A stretch of DNA of 64,000 nucleotides from an uncultured Flavobacteriaceae bacterium (GTDB lineage Bacteria > Bacteroidota > Bacteroidia > Flavobacteriales > Flavobacteriaceae), in contig CALKEO010000037.1 in assembly GCA_938088195.1 (NCBI GenBank), positions 1 through 64,000 of the forward strand, in the 5' to 3' direction. Position numbers and translations under genes: made by a program. This document shows positions 30,773-41,814 of the stretch, piece after piece (within the stretch, counting starts at the first letter, position 1; every line of letters starts with the position of its first letter). A model generated the notes under the pieces. It ran no database searches. It saw only the letters and a list, made by a program, of their open reading frames with translations, and was not told the DNA's origin.

Positions 30773-33607
30773 ATGAATAAGTTACTAAAGTTTTTTATTA
30801 TAATTTTTCCTTTTATTGTATTATCTCAATCAATCACAACATCAAATGATGTTCTTAAGGGTCTAGATTTTCAAAATAAATTAATTGATAAATCAATTAT
30901 AAAAAAGATAAAATTTGAAAACATAGGCCCTAGTATAATGAGTGGAAGAGTTTCCGATATTGAGGTAAACCCTAAAAATTCAAACGAATTTTATGTAGCA
31001 TATGCTTCTGGTGGACTTTGGCACACTATAAATAATGGTAACACATTTAAATCCGTGTTTGATAATGCTAATACTCAAAATATTGGAGATTTTGACGTAG
31101 ACTGGATGAATAGAATTTTAATCGTTGGTACTGGAGAAAACAATTCCTCAAGATCTTCATATGCAGGAATTGGCATTTTAAAATCCATTGATAATGGTAA
31201 AAATTGGATTAATATTGGGCTTACAGATTCTCATCACATTGGAAAAGTAAGGATTAACCCTCAAAACAGTAAAGAAATAGTTGTTGGGGTAATTGGACAT
31301 TTGTACTCCAAAAATTCTCAAAGAGGAATTTTTAAAACAAATGATGGAGGAAAAACTTGGAATAAAACTCTTTTTATTGACAATGAAACGGGTATTATTG
31401 ATTTAGATATTGACCCTAATAATTTTAATATTCAATTTGCAAGCTCATGGCAAAGGGATCGAACTCCTTGGAATTTTAACGGAAATGGTGACAAATCAGG
31501 AATCTATAAATCTATGGATGGAGGAGAAAATTGGACATTAATTACCAACGAGGGAAGTGGTTTTCCCAAACATGAAGGCGTTGGAAGGATTGGAGTCTCT
31601 GTATTTGACGAAAATATTATTTATGCGATTATTGATAATCAATCAAGAAGGCCTAAAGAAAAAATCAAATCAAAACAAAAAGGTCTTGATAAAATGATTT
31701 TCGAAAACCTGTCCTTGAACGAATTTGAAGATTTGAATGATTTAGATTTAAACCAGTTTTTGAAAGCTAATGGATTTCCAAAAAAATATGATGCAAAAAA
31801 AGTGAAAGAATTAGTTGAATCCAGAGAAATATTACCAATCGATTTAAAACTTTTTTTGGAGGATGCTAATACAGTTATGTTTGAAACTCCAATAATTGGA
31901 GCAGAAGTTTATAGAAGCAATGATGGAGGGGTTAATTGGATAAAGAAAAACGATGATTATCTTGGAAGCCTATACAATACTTATGGGTACTATTTTGGAA
32001 GAATCCATGTGTCACCATCCAACAAAGACCACGTATACATATATGGTGTCCCAATTTTAAAGTCGACAGACGGGGGAGTTAGTTATAAGTCGATTGATTA
32101 TGAAAATGTTCACGTTGATCATCATGATTTGTGGATAAACCCAAATGATCCCAATCACTTGATAAATGGAAATGATGGGGGAGTTAACTTAAGTTATGAT
32201 GGAGGTGACAATTGGTTTAAATTAAATCAGCCAAGCGTGGGTCAGTTTTATGCTATTAATGTAGACTATAATAAACCATATAATGTGTACGGAGGACTTC
32301 AGGATAATGGTGTTTGGATGGCTAAAAACAATTCAAAGGAAAGTTTGAAATGGCATCAAACGGGACAAAATAATTGGAAATCTATAATGGGTGGAGATGG
32401 AATGCAAATTCAAATTGATAGACGCGATTCAAATATTATTTATACAGGCTCTCAATTTGGAGTATACTATAGAATTGATAATAATACCAATAAGAGATTC
32501 TTTATTAAGCCTAAACATGACTTGGGAGAACAAAAATTAAGATTCAATTGGCAAAGTCCCATACTGCTATCCCCTCACAATCAAGACATCCTGTATTTTG
32601 GTAGTAATAAATTACATATTTCTTTAAATAAAGGAGATCAATGGTCCTTTAGTTCAAAAGATTTGACCAAAGGCATAAAAAAAGGAAATGTTCCTTATGG
32701 TACGTTAACCGCAATAGATGAATCGATATTTAAATTTGGAAAATTGGTTGTTGGATCTGATGATGGCTTAATTAATTTAAGTAATGATGGTGGGAATACA
32801 TGGAAATTAATTTCTAATCAGTTGCCTCAAAACCTATGGGTTAGTCGAGTTATTTTTTCTAAACATAATAGAGAAAGAATTTACGTATCCCTAAACGGCT
32901 ATAGATATGACGACTTTAACAGCTACTTTTATGTAAGTAACGATAATGGAAATAGTTGGACATCTCTGAGTAAAAATCTTCCTATATCTTCAGTTAATGT
33001 TATTAAAGAGGACCCAAACTATGAGGAACTATTATATATAGGAACAGACAATGGAAGTTATATGAGTTTTGATATGGGGATTAATTGGCATCCTTTTGTT
33101 GAGGGTTTAAATAAAGTTGCGGTTCATGATATTGTTATTCAGAACGAAGAAAACGATTTATTGTTAGGTACTCATGGAAGATCTATTTATAAAACAGATT
33201 TATCTATTATTTACAATTATTTAGAAAATATTAATAATAGTAAAAATGGAATTGTTTTTAAATTAGATGATTTGACTCAATGCTTTAGTTGTGGTTCCAA
33301 AAGAAATAGTTGGGATCAATATATTGACAAGAAATTAAAAGTTACAGTCTTTTCTAAAGATAAACAAAGCACGAATGTTATTTTATTTGAAAATGATATA
33401 AAAATATTGGATTTAAAAATCAACCTGGAAATTGGTTTTCAAGATATTGAATTAGACACATATTATTCTCAAAAAACTCTGAAATCCATCCTTAATAAAA
33501 ACAAGAATAAAAAATTAAAGTTAACAGAAAGCGGGAAATATTATTTTAGAAATGGAAAATATGTGCTCAAAATTGGAGATTATTCAGAATCATTCCAAAT
33601 TAAATAA
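30773..33607 (+). CDS. VPS10/BNR-repeat beta-propeller exported protein (glycosyl-hydrolase-like)
   Basis: Multiple Asp boxes (SIDNGKNW, TNDGGKTW, SMDGGENW, SNDGGVNW); signal peptide. Confidence 0.88.
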   Translation: MNKLLKFFIIIFPFIVLSQSITTSNDVLKGLDFQNKLIDKSIIKKIKFENIGPSIMSGRVSDIEVNPKNSNEFYVAYASGGLWHTINNGNTFKSVFDNANTQNIGDFDVDWMNRILIVGTGENNSSRSSYAGIGILKSIDNGKNWINIGLTDSHHIGKVRINPQNSKEIVVGVIGHLYSKNSQRGIFKTNDGGKTWNKTLFIDNETGIIDLDIDPNNFNIQFASSWQRDRTPWNFNGNGDKSGIYKSMDGGENWTLITNEGSGFPKHEGVGRIGVSVFDENIIYAIIDNQSRRPKEKIKSKQKGLDKMIFENLSLNEFEDLNDLDLNQFLKANGFPKKYDAKKVKELVESREILPIDLKLFLEDANTVMFETPIIGAEVYRSNDGGVNWIKKNDDYLGSLYNTYGYYFGRIHVSPSNKDHVYIYGVPILKSTDGGVSYKSIDYENVHVDHHDLWINPNDPNHLINGNDGGVNLSYDGGDNWFKLNQPSVGQFYAINVDYNKPYNVYGGLQDNGVWMAKNNSKESLKWHQTGQNNWKSIMGGDGMQIQIDRRDSNIIYTGSQFGVYYRIDNNTNKRFFIKPKHDLGEQKLRFNWQSPILLSPHNQDILYFGSNKLHISLNKGDQWSFSSKDLTKGIKKGNVPYGTLTAIDESIFKFGKLVVGSDDGLINLSNDGGNTWKLISNQLPQNLWVSRVIFSKHNRERIYVSLNGYRYDDFNSYFYVSNDNGNSWTSLSKNLPISSVNVIKEDPNYEELLYIGTDNGSYMSFDMGINWHPFVEGLNKVAVHDIVIQNEENDLLLGTHGRSIYKTDLSIIYNYLENINNSKNGIVFKLDDLTQCFSCGSKRNSWDQYIDKKLKVTVFSKDKQSTNVILFENDIKILDLKINLEIGFQDIELDTYYSQKTLKSILNKNKNKKLKLTESGKYYFRNGKYVLKIGDYSESFQIK

Positions 33608-33614
33608 TTTCTTC

Positions 33615-33653
33615 TATTTTTGTGTAATAGTAACACTTCTTGAATTAAATTTG
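33615..33653 (+). promoter_or_regulatory. Two candidate -7 boxes upstream of sdhC (TATTTTTG 33615-33622; TAAATTTG 33646-33653)
   Basis: Both match TAnnTTTG in the intergenic region before sdhC; no clean TTG at -33 found. Confidence 0.45.
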
Positions 33654-33686
33654 TAACACGAAAAACACCAATTTATTTAAATTAAA

Positions 33687-34358
33687 ATGGGTATTAAATT
33701 AGATTCTTCAATATTACGTAAAGTAGCAATGGCTCTATCCGGACTGTTTCTAATAATTTTTTTAACTCAACATTTTATAATAAACATAACCTCTGTTTTT
33801 AGTTCTGAAATTTTTAATATGTTTTCTCATTTCATGGGGAATAACTTCATAGTACAATTTATCGCTCAACCAATTTTAATTTTTGGAGTTTTATTTCATT
33901 TTATAATGGGATTTTATTTGGAATTGCAAAATAGATCAGCCAGAAATGTTAAATATGTTAAATTTAAAGGCGGAGCAAACTCCTCATGGATTTCTAGAAA
34001 TATGATAATTTCAGGCCTTGTTGTTTTGGCCTTTTTAGGACTTCATTTTTATGATTTTTGGATTCCAGAAATGAAATATAAGTATGTTGATATTTTAGCT
34101 GAAAATCCTTTTAGGTACTATGATGAATTAGTTCATAAATTCAATGATCCAATTAAGGTCGTTTTATATTGTATTTCTTTTTTCTTTTTAGCACTTCATT
34201 TGTTGCATGGTTTTTCCTCCTCATTTAAATCTTTAGGAACAGACAGTAAATATTCTAATTCAATTAATATGATAACAAAAATTTACGCTATCGGAATTCC
34301 CTTAGGCTTTTGTTTTATAGCAATTTATCACTTAATTGGAAATTTTGTAACACATTAA
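33687..34358 (+). CDS. sdhC: Succinate dehydrogenase cytochrome b subunit
   Basis: Five-TM b-type subunit (KVAMALSGLFLIIFLTQHF, LHLLHGFSSSFKSLG) directly ahead of sdhA/sdhB. Confidence 0.94.
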   Translation: MGIKLDSSILRKVAMALSGLFLIIFLTQHFIINITSVFSSEIFNMFSHFMGNNFIVQFIAQPILIFGVLFHFIMGFYLELQNRSARNVKYVKFKGGANSSWISRNMIISGLVVLAFLGLHFYDFWIPEMKYKYVDILAENPFRYYDELVHKFNDPIKVVLYCISFFFLALHLLHGFSSSFKSLGTDSKYSNSINMITKIYAIGIPLGFCFIAIYHLIGNFVTH

Positions 34359-34450
34359 AATGAAAAATTTTTTAAATCATTCTCATTTTATTTTTAAGAG
34401 GAAAATTTTACTATTATGTGTTATTTTATTTTCATTTTGCACTAAACTTT

Positions 34451-34458
34451 TATCTTTG
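34451..34458 (+). promoter_or_regulatory. -7 box (TATCTTTG) inside the sdhC-sdhA gap
   Basis: Matches TAnnTTTG; 13 nt before ATG 34472. Confidence 0.5.
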
Positions 34459-34471
34459 TAAAACTATTATT

Positions 34472-36784
34472 ATGAATCGAATTACGTATTCTTTAAATTA
34501 TAGAAAGCCCAAAGATCAATATAAAGCTAGTGATGAATTAACAGTATGTTTGAGATATTTCCACAAGAATAACCCTAAAGGAAAAGGAAAAATTATTAAA
34601 AAAAGTACTGGAATTAAATGTAAATTATCAGATTGGGATTCGGACTGGCATAAAAATCCAAATCGTTATCCTATAAAATCTTCTGATAAATTTTCGATAA
34701 AAAAAAATAAACTTTTGAATGAAAAAGTAATTAATTTTAAGTCCTTCTTAAAAAAAGATTCCCAGTTTGAAGTGAGTGATTCATTTGTATTAAGTTCAAA
34801 TGAGCCCGACGGACCCTTAGCTCAAAAGTGGACCAACCATAAAAATAATATTCGTTTAGTAAGTCCAGCCAATAAACGTAGTATTGATGTTATTGTAGTT
34901 GGAACTGGGTTAGCCGGTGGTTCCGCTTCAGCAACTCTTGCAGAACTAGGTTATAACGTAAAGTCCTTTTGTTTTCAGGACTCCCCAAGAAGAGCACACT
35001 CTATCGCCGCTCAAGGAGGTATCAATGCTGCTAAGAATTATCAAGGGGACGGTGATTCGACCTTTCGACTCTTTTACGATACCGTCAAGGGAGGTGATTA
35101 CAGATCCCGTGAATCTAACGTCTACAGGTTAGCAGAGGTTTCAGCAAATATTATTGATCAATGTGTCGCTCAAGGTGTTCCTTTTGCTAGAGAATATGGC
35201 GGTCTTCTCGATAACAGATCTTTTGGAGGTGTGTTAGTATCAAGGACTTTTTATGCTAAAGGTCAAACGGGCCAACAGCTTTTGCTTGGTGCTTATTCCG
35301 CAATGAATCGACAAATTGCTAGAGGTAAAATACAAATGTTTAATAGACATGAAATGTTAGATGTTGTAAAGGTTGATGGTAAAGCCAGAGGAATTATTAC
35401 TAGGAATCTTATCAACGGAAAAATTGAACGTCATTCTGCTCATGCTGTAGTTATCGCCTCAGGTGGCTATGGGAATTTATTTTTTCTATCAACTAATGCT
35501 ATGGGCAGTAATGTTACTGCTTCTTGGAAAATACACAAAAAAGGAGCCTTTTTTGCAAACCCGTGTTTTACTCAAATTCACCCTACCTGTATTCCAGTTT
35601 CTGGAGATCATCAATCTAAATTGACTCTAATGTCAGAATCTTTAAGAAATGATGGTCGAATTTGGGTTCCAAAAGATAAAAATGATGCCAAAGCTATCCG
35701 AGATGGAAAAATTAAACCAACTGAACTTGACGAAAATAAAAGAGATTATTATTTAGAAAGAAGGTATCCTGCTTTTGGAAATCTTGTTCCAAGAGATGTC
35801 GCGTCAAGAGCTGCTAAGGAAAGATGTGACGCTGGGTATGGTGTAAATAAAACTGGAGAAGCAGTTTATTTAGACTTTGAGGCTGCAATAATTAGATATG
35901 GAAAAGAAAAGGCCCATTTAAAAGGACTTAACGAGGATGATATTGAATTAGTTAAGGATTTGGGTAGAGAGGTTATCAAATCTAAATATGGGAATTTATT
36001 TCAGATGTATGAAAAAATTGTTGATCAAAACCCATATTTTACTCCCATGATGATATATCCTGCTGTTCACTATACAATGGGTGGAGTTTGGGTTGATTAT
36101 AATCTAATGACTACCATTCCTGGTTGCTTTGCTATTGGAGAAGCTAATTTTTCCGACCATGGAGCCAATAGATTAGGAGCATCTGCGCTGATGCAAGGTT
36201 TAGCTGATGGATACTTTGTTCTCCCTTATACTATTGGAAATTATTTAGCAGATGATATTAGAACAGGACCGATTTCTACTGATCTTCCAGAATTTAATGA
36301 AGCTGAGGAATCCGTAAAATTAAAAATTAACACTCTATTAAAAAATAATGGATCAAAGACTGTCGATTACTTCCACAAAATTTTAGGTAAAATAATTTGG
36401 AATAAATGTGGAATGTCACGAAATAAAAAAGAATTAAAAGAAGCTATCGTTGAAATAAAAAAATTAAGAGAGGATTTTTACAAAAATGTATATGTTCCTG
36501 GTACAAACGAATCTTTCAATGAACCATTAGCAAAAGCATTGAGAGTTGCAGACTTTTTAGAGCTTGGTGAGCTTTTTGCAAAAGATGCTTTAGAAAGAAC
36601 CGAATCTTGTGGAGGACATTTCAGAGAAGAATCTCAAACACCAGAAGGTGAAGCCATGCGCGACGATAAAAATTTTACTTTTGTTTCAGCTTGGGAATTC
36701 AAAGGTTCACCCAGCGAAGCTAAACTTCATAAAGAAAAATTATCATATGATAATATTGAATTAAAAACCAGATCATACAAATAG
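34472..36784 (+). CDS. sdhA: Succinate dehydrogenase flavoprotein subunit with an N-terminal extension resembling a tyrosine-recombinase Arm DNA-binding domain
   Basis: From ~34811 canonical Bacteroidetes SdhA ([49 protein letters not shown]); N-terminus [15 protein letters not shown]...[30 protein letters not shown] is integrase-Arm-like; one uninterrupted frame. Confidence 0.9.
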   Translation: MNRITYSLNYRKPKDQYKASDELTVCLRYFHKNNPKGKGKIIKKSTGIKCKLSDWDSDWHKNPNRYPIKSSDKFSIKKNKLLNEKVINFKSFLKKDSQFEVSDSFVLSSNEPDGPLAQKWTNHKNNIRLVSPANKRSIDVIVVGTGLAGGSASATLAELGYNVKSFCFQDSPRRAHSIAAQGGINAAKNYQGDGDSTFRLFYDTVKGGDYRSRESNVYRLAEVSANIIDQCVAQGVPFAREYGGLLDNRSFGGVLVSRTFYAKGQTGQQLLLGAYSAMNRQIARGKIQMFNRHEMLDVVKVDGKARGIITRNLINGKIERHSAHAVVIASGGYGNLFFLSTNAMGSNVTASWKIHKKGAFFANPCFTQIHPTCIPVSGDHQSKLTLMSESLRNDGRIWVPKDKNDAKAIRDGKIKPTELDENKRDYYLERRYPAFGNLVPRDVASRAAKERCDAGYGVNKTGEAVYLDFEAAIIRYGKEKAHLKGLNEDDIELVKDLGREVIKSKYGNLFQMYEKIVDQNPYFTPMMIYPAVHYTMGGVWVDYNLMTTIPGCFAIGEANFSDHGANRLGASALMQGLADGYFVLPYTIGNYLADDIRTGPISTDLPEFNEAEESVKLKINTLLKNNGSKTVDYFHKILGKIIWNKCGMSRNKKELKEAIVEIKKLREDFYKNVYVPGTNESFNEPLAKALRVADFLELGELFAKDALERTESCGGHFREESQTPEGEAMRDDKNFTFVSAWEFKGSPSEAKLHKEKLSYDNIELKTRSYK

Positions 36785-36786
36785 CA

Positions 36787-37533
36787 ATGAAATTGAAATT
36801 AAAAATTTGGCGTCAAAAAAATTCAGATTCTAAAGGAAAAATGGTTACCTATGAAATTGAAAATATTTCTCCAGACATGTCTTTCTTAGAAATGATGGAT
36901 GTTCTTAACGAAGAATTAATGTCGAAGGGAGTTGACCCTGTAGCCTTTGATCATGATTGTAGAGAAGGAATTTGTGGATCTTGTTCAATGTTTATCAACG
37001 GAGAAGCTCATGGACCAGATCGATATGTAACTACGTGCCAATTACACATGAGAAAATTTAAAGATGGAGATACCATTTATATTGAACCTTTTAGGGCAAA
37101 AACTTTTCCAGTAATTAAAGATTTGGTTGTTGATAGAACCTCTTTTGACAGGATTCAGCATTCTGGAGGATATATTTCTGTAAATACCTCAGGAAATACT
37201 CAAGATGCTAATGCCATCCCTATTGAAAAAGTCAATGCAGATAAAGCATTTGATGCGGCTACTTGTATTGGATGTGGAGCATGTGTGGCGACTTGTAAAA
37301 ACTCAAGTGCAATGCTATTTGTTTCAGCAAAAGTTTCTCAATTTGCATTATTGCCCCAAGGTGAGGTTGAAGCCACTGACAGAGTTTTAAACATGGTCAA
37401 ACAAATGGATGAAGAGGGTTTTGGAAATTGTACTAATACAGGTGCTTGTGAAGTAGAGTGTCCAAAAGGAATATCTTTAGATAATATTGCCAGGATGAAT
37501 AGAGAATTGTTAAAAGCTCAGTTTAAAAAATAG
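36787..37533 (+). CDS. sdhB: Succinate dehydrogenase iron-sulfur subunit
   Basis: [18 protein letters not shown] and [19 protein letters not shown]. Confidence 0.97.
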   Translation: MKLKLKIWRQKNSDSKGKMVTYEIENISPDMSFLEMMDVLNEELMSKGVDPVAFDHDCREGICGSCSMFINGEAHGPDRYVTTCQLHMRKFKDGDTIYIEPFRAKTFPVIKDLVVDRTSFDRIQHSGGYISVNTSGNTQDANAIPIEKVNADKAFDAATCIGCGACVATCKNSSAMLFVSAKVSQFALLPQGEVEATDRVLNMVKQMDEEGFGNCTNTGACEVECPKGISLDNIARMNRELLKAQFKK

Positions 37534-37545
37534 TTTTAAGTCAAT

Positions 37546-38595
37546 CTATTTTTCAAGAATCAAAAACTTATCATCCATCACATTTCCAGTTAAGATTAGT
37601 TTTCCCAATGTAGCAGCCACACTAGATCCAGACATTAAATCACCTTTTTCAATATAAATTTGTTCGACATTATATTGCCCTTTTTTTTCATAATTAATTT
37701 TAATAAGCTCGGAGGGAGATATTTTTGTAATGCCACTTGAGTATAAATTAAAATGTAACAAACTAGGATGTGCTCCTATCCAAAGATTGTTTTCAGAATC
37801 AAACTCAATATTATCAACTCCAGTGTTACAATAGATATCCTCAATAAAGGTTAGGGAATTATCAATATTTTTCTTAAAAACTTTTACTAAAAATTTTCTA
37901 ACAGAGGCTACAAAAATTAAATTTCTCTTATAGTCAAAGTTTATACCATTTGCAAATGCAATGTTATTGGCAACTTTTTTAAAATTGTTACCATCAAAGT
38001 AAACTACATTTGAAAGACATAAGCCTAAATAATCTTCAAATAGTCTATTCAAACCGTCCATATACTTATGATCATTAGTAAAATAAAATTTATTTTCATC
38101 AATTAATACAATATCATTTGGACTAAATATTAATTTATGTTTTAATGTTTTTTTATGTATTAGTTCTGTTCCAATAAGATTAAAAATTTCTATAAATTCT
38201 CCGTTTGAAGTGTGATTGATTGCCGCTATTACATGTAAACTATCTTTTTTAAAAATCGATATTCCGTGTGGAGCAAAGGGAGTTTTAAAATTTTTAGTAA
38301 GATTAATCAAATCATATTTTTTATTCTTAAGATTTAAAAAATATAAATTTCCATATTCCTGTTTAAAATTTGGAAAACTTTTCCTTTCTGTTGAGGAAAT
38401 TATGGCAAAACTATCTTTTTTACTTATCGTGATATCTTCAGTTCCTTTTAATTTTATTTCTTTTAATACTTGACCGTCAAATTTGTTGTCAATGGTTTTG
38501 AAAAATCCTGTACTCCAAAATGTATAAATGATAAATGATAATAGTGATAATATTGAAAAGGTAAATAAAGATTTAAAACTTTTATTCATCTTCAA
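37546..38595 (-). CDS. Arylesterase/SMP-30-like beta-propeller protein
   Basis: N-terminal TM; APHGISIFKKD, SPNDIVLIDENKFYFTND, FANGINFD paraoxonase-like pattern. Confidence 0.65.
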   Translation of the reverse strand: MKMNKSFKSLFTFSILSLLSFIIYTFWSTGFFKTIDNKFDGQVLKEIKLKGTEDITISKKDSFAIISSTERKSFPNFKQEYGNLYFLNLKNKKYDLINLTKNFKTPFAPHGISIFKKDSLHVIAAINHTSNGEFIEIFNLIGTELIHKKTLKHKLIFSPNDIVLIDENKFYFTNDHKYMDGLNRLFEDYLGLCLSNVVYFDGNNFKKVANNIAFANGINFDYKRNLIFVASVRKFLVKVFKKNIDNSLTFIEDIYCNTGVDNIEFDSENNLWIGAHPSLLHFNLYSSGITKISPSELIKINYEKKGQYNVEQIYIEKGDLMSGSSVAATLGKLILTGNVMDDKFLILEK

Positions 38596-40189
38596 GTATT
38601 ATTTTTTCTTCCAAAATCCAATTTGCTCTAATAATAATTTTTTCATCATAATGATATATTTTCTCTGGGAAAACTTTATTTAAAAAATTACCCGTATCCC
38701 ACTTTTCATTATTATTTTCATCAAAAATTATCTTTAAATAATATTGGGCCGGATTTAAATTTTCAAAAATACAGGCATCTAAATTGGATTTCAATATTTT
38801 TTCTCTTACTACTTTTCCTTCAAAATCCGTTAATTGAACTATAATAGGGTAACTTTTTTGATTTTGTATGGCGAGCTTAAGTAATCCATAGTCAGACCTA
38901 CTTTTAGTAGAGAGATCATAAGAAAGGGTGTCGTTTACAGATCCCAGGAAATCTTCTAATGCATTAGGAAGTAATAATAATTTGTAGTCATCATTAGGAA
39001 GCAGTTCAAAATTAAAAACTACGTCAAAATTATTTTCATCAATTTTAGTTTCAAAAGGAATTGAAATAGAGTCTTTATTCAAAATAGAAATTTGATTATT
39101 TTCAATTTTTTGAATAGGGATGTTACTAAATAATTTAAATGTTTCATTTAAGTCTATAGAACCATTATTTGATGAAGTAATTATTAATGAATCTTTTTCT
39201 TTTTCTTTAAAATATACAGTATGTAATTCATTTTTAGTTTTACTCTTTACAACAAACCTTAGCGAATCATATTTTATATTACTGAACCAATAATTTAAAG
39301 TATCTGTTTCCTTACTTTTAGTTAAGATTGATTTAAAAGGACTTTGGAAACTATCAATCAGTTCAATTTTAACATCCTGGTATTTTCCTTTAAAACCAAA
39401 TGCAATATTATTATTACTTTGAATAAAAGGCTTAAAACTTTTAAAAATAATTTCCTCCTTAAAAATCTCTAGATTAATTTCTTTGTCGTAGGGAATTTCG
39501 ATAAAATTTTTCATAAACCCTATCTCTTCAAAATCAGGATTAAACTTATAGTCATTATTTGAATCATTTAGACCTATCAATAAGTACTTTCCTTTTTTTA
39601 AGTTACTAATTTCAAAATAAGTGCTATCTAAAGTGCTTCCAACATAAGTTGGAATTGAATTATATATAATTGAGTCAGAAAAATTTTCATCAAAAGGATA
39701 AAGAAGAATACTGATGAATTTTTCATCCTCTCTTTTAAAAGAATTTTTAATATTTCCAGAAATTTTTAAAGAATCTATATAATTCCCCGTAGAAAAAACA
39801 TATTTAAAAAAAGGTAATACATTTCCTTCATTATTGTCGATGACACTTTGTCCAAAATTGAAAACATATGTTTGTTGTCTGGGTAAAGTGTCATTAATAT
39901 CTATTTGAATGTATTTTGATGCTCCAGACTGAGGAGAAATTGAATATAATGATTTTTCAATTGGAGGAGAAACTACTAATTGTTTCCTGAAATCCTCCAA
40001 TTTTATATATTCATCAAAAAATAAACGAATTCTTTTTTCGTCGAAATTAATTGAATTTTCTTTTGGGTTGGCATTAACTAAAACAGGTGGAGATTCATCT
40101 TTTGGGCCACCCTCTGGGAAACCTCTTTTTGCACAATGTGTAAAAATTACACAGAAACACAAAAAAAATATAATTTTAGTGTAGTTCAT
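38582..40189 (-). CDS. Ig-like domain lipoprotein
   Basis: Lipobox FTHCAKRGFPEGGPKDESPPVLVNANPKENSINF, typical start of Bacteroidetes Ig-like-domain lipoproteins. Confidence 0.8.
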   Translation of the reverse strand: MNYTKIIFFLCFCVIFTHCAKRGFPEGGPKDESPPVLVNANPKENSINFDEKRIRLFFDEYIKLEDFRKQLVVSPPIEKSLYSISPQSGASKYIQIDINDTLPRQQTYVFNFGQSVIDNNEGNVLPFFKYVFSTGNYIDSLKISGNIKNSFKREDEKFISILLYPFDENFSDSIIYNSIPTYVGSTLDSTYFEISNLKKGKYLLIGLNDSNNDYKFNPDFEEIGFMKNFIEIPYDKEINLEIFKEEIIFKSFKPFIQSNNNIAFGFKGKYQDVKIELIDSFQSPFKSILTKSKETDTLNYWFSNIKYDSLRFVVKSKTKNELHTVYFKEKEKDSLIITSSNNGSIDLNETFKLFSNIPIQKIENNQISILNKDSISIPFETKIDENNFDVVFNFELLPNDDYKLLLLPNALEDFLGSVNDTLSYDLSTKSRSDYGLLKLAIQNQKSYPIIVQLTDFEGKVVREKILKSNLDACIFENLNPAQYYLKIIFDENNNEKWDTGNFLNKVFPEKIYHYDEKIIIRANWILEEKIILEDE

Positions 40190-40277
40190 AAATCATCTTG
40201 ACCTAATGCAAATTAATAATTATTTTAACCTATTTCTATTAAAATGCAATAAATAGAATATATTAAAATATAACTAC

Positions 40278-40285
40278 TATTTTTG
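40278..40285 (+). promoter_or_regulatory. -7 box (TATTTTTG) immediately upstream of glyS
   Basis: TAnnTTTG ending 6 nt before ATG 40291. Confidence 0.5.
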
Positions 40286-40290
40286 TTCTC

Positions 40291-41814
40291 ATGTCTCAAG
40301 AAGAAAAATTTAAAAAGGTTATTTCTCACGCTAAAGAGTATGGATTTGTTTTTCAGTCTAGTGAAATTTATGATGGATTAAGTGCCGTTTATGATTATGG
40401 TCAAAATGGTTTAGAACTTAAAAATAATATTAAGTCTTATTGGTGGAAAGCAATGGTTCAGTTAAATGAAAATATTGTTGGTTTAGATTCTTCAATTTTA
40501 ATGCATCCTAAAGTCTGGAAAGCCTCAGGACATGTAGATGCTTTTAATGATCCTTTGATTGATAATAAAGATTCAAAAAAAAGATACAGAGCAGATGTAT
40601 TGATTGAAGATTATATTGCTAAAATTGAATCTAAAGTTCAAAAAGAAATATTGAAAGCAAAAAAGAGATTTGGTGATAAATTTGATAAAGATGAGTTTTT
40701 ATCTACCAACAATAGAGTTGTTCAATATCAAGACAAAATTAAATCCATTCATTTATCTTTTTCTAATGCACTTGAGAAAGATGACTTGTTGGCTTTAAAA
40801 AAAATAATTGATGATTTAGAAATAGCTTGTCCTATTTCAGGATCTAAAAACTGGACGGAAATCAAACAATTTAACTTAATGTTTGGAACAAAGTTAGGAG
40901 CTTCATCAGATTCGTCTATGGATCTTTATTTGCGACCAGAAACAGCTCAAGGAATTTTTGTAAATTTTTTAAATGTTCAGAAAACTAGTAGATTAAAAAT
41001 ACCATTTGGAATTGCTCAAATTGGTAAAGCTTTTCGAAATGAAATTGTTGCTAGACAATTCATTTTCAGAATGAGAGAGTTTGAACAAATGGAAATGCAA
41101 TTTTTCATAAAACCTGGTACGCAAAAAGAATGGTATGAAAAATGGAAAGAGAAAAGAATGAAATGGCATTTATCTTTGGGTATAGAAAAAGAAAATTATA
41201 GATTTCACGATCATGAAAAATTAGCTCATTACGCAGACGCGGCATGTGACATAGAGTTTAATTTTCCTTTCGGATTTAAAGAGCTTGAGGGAATTCACTC
41301 AAGAACTGACTTTGATTTAGCTAATCACGAAAAATTTTCTTCAAAAAAACTAAGATATTATGACACTCAGAATAACGAGAGCTACATTCCATATGTTTTA
41401 GAAACTTCAATTGGTGTGGATAGGATGTTTTTAGCAGTTTTTTCCAATTCTCTATGTGAAGAAAAATTAGAGGACAATTCCTCGAGAATTGTACTTAAAC
41501 TACCACCAATTTTAGCACCAATCAAAGTAGCAGTTTTGCCATTAATTAAAAAAGATGGATTACCTAAAGTTGCAAGAGAGCTTTTAGATAAATTAAAGCT
41601 AAAGTATCCTGTGAGTTATGATGAAAAAGATGCTATTGGAAGAAGGTACAGAAGACAAGATGCATTAGGGACACCTTTGTGCATAACAATTGATCATCAA
41701 TCTAAAGATGATAATACTTTTACTTTAAGAGATAGAGATTCTATGACTCAAGTTAGATTAAATGAGAAAGAGTTAATAAAGGAAATCGAATCCAAGTTAC
41801 TCGTTAAATTTTAA
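40291..41814 (+). CDS. glyS: Glycine-tRNA ligase
   Basis: Class II aaRS motifs: LRPETAQGIFVNF, GIAQIGKAFRNEI, YVLETSIGVDRMFLA. Confidence 0.96.
   Translation: MSQEEKFKKVISHAKEYGFVFQSSEIYDGLSAVYDYGQNGLELKNNIKSYWWKAMVQLNENIVGLDSSILMHPKVWKASGHVDAFNDPLIDNKDSKKRYRADVLIEDYIAKIESKVQKEILKAKKRFGDKFDKDEFLSTNNRVVQYQDKIKSIHLSFSNALEKDDLLALKKIIDDLEIACPISGSKNWTEIKQFNLMFGTKLGASSDSSMDLYLRPETAQGIFVNFLNVQKTSRLKIPFGIAQIGKAFRNEIVARQFIFRMREFEQMEMQFFIKPGTQKEWYEKWKEKRMKWHLSLGIEKENYRFHDHEKLAHYADAACDIEFNFPFGFKELEGIHSRTDFDLANHEKFSSKKLRYYDTQNNESYIPYVLETSIGVDRMFLAVFSNSLCEEKLEDNSSRIVLKLPPILAPIKVAVLPLIKKDGLPKVARELLDKLKLKYPVSYDEKDAIGRRYRRQDALGTPLCITIDHQSKDDNTFTLRDRDSMTQVRLNEKELIKEIESKLLVKF

Noticed and set aside
34418-34471. 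The first 18 residues of the ORF-track SdhA call ([18 protein letters not shown])
   Set aside because: They lie upstream of and across the TATCTTTG box; ATG 34472 fits both the promoter and the domain start better.
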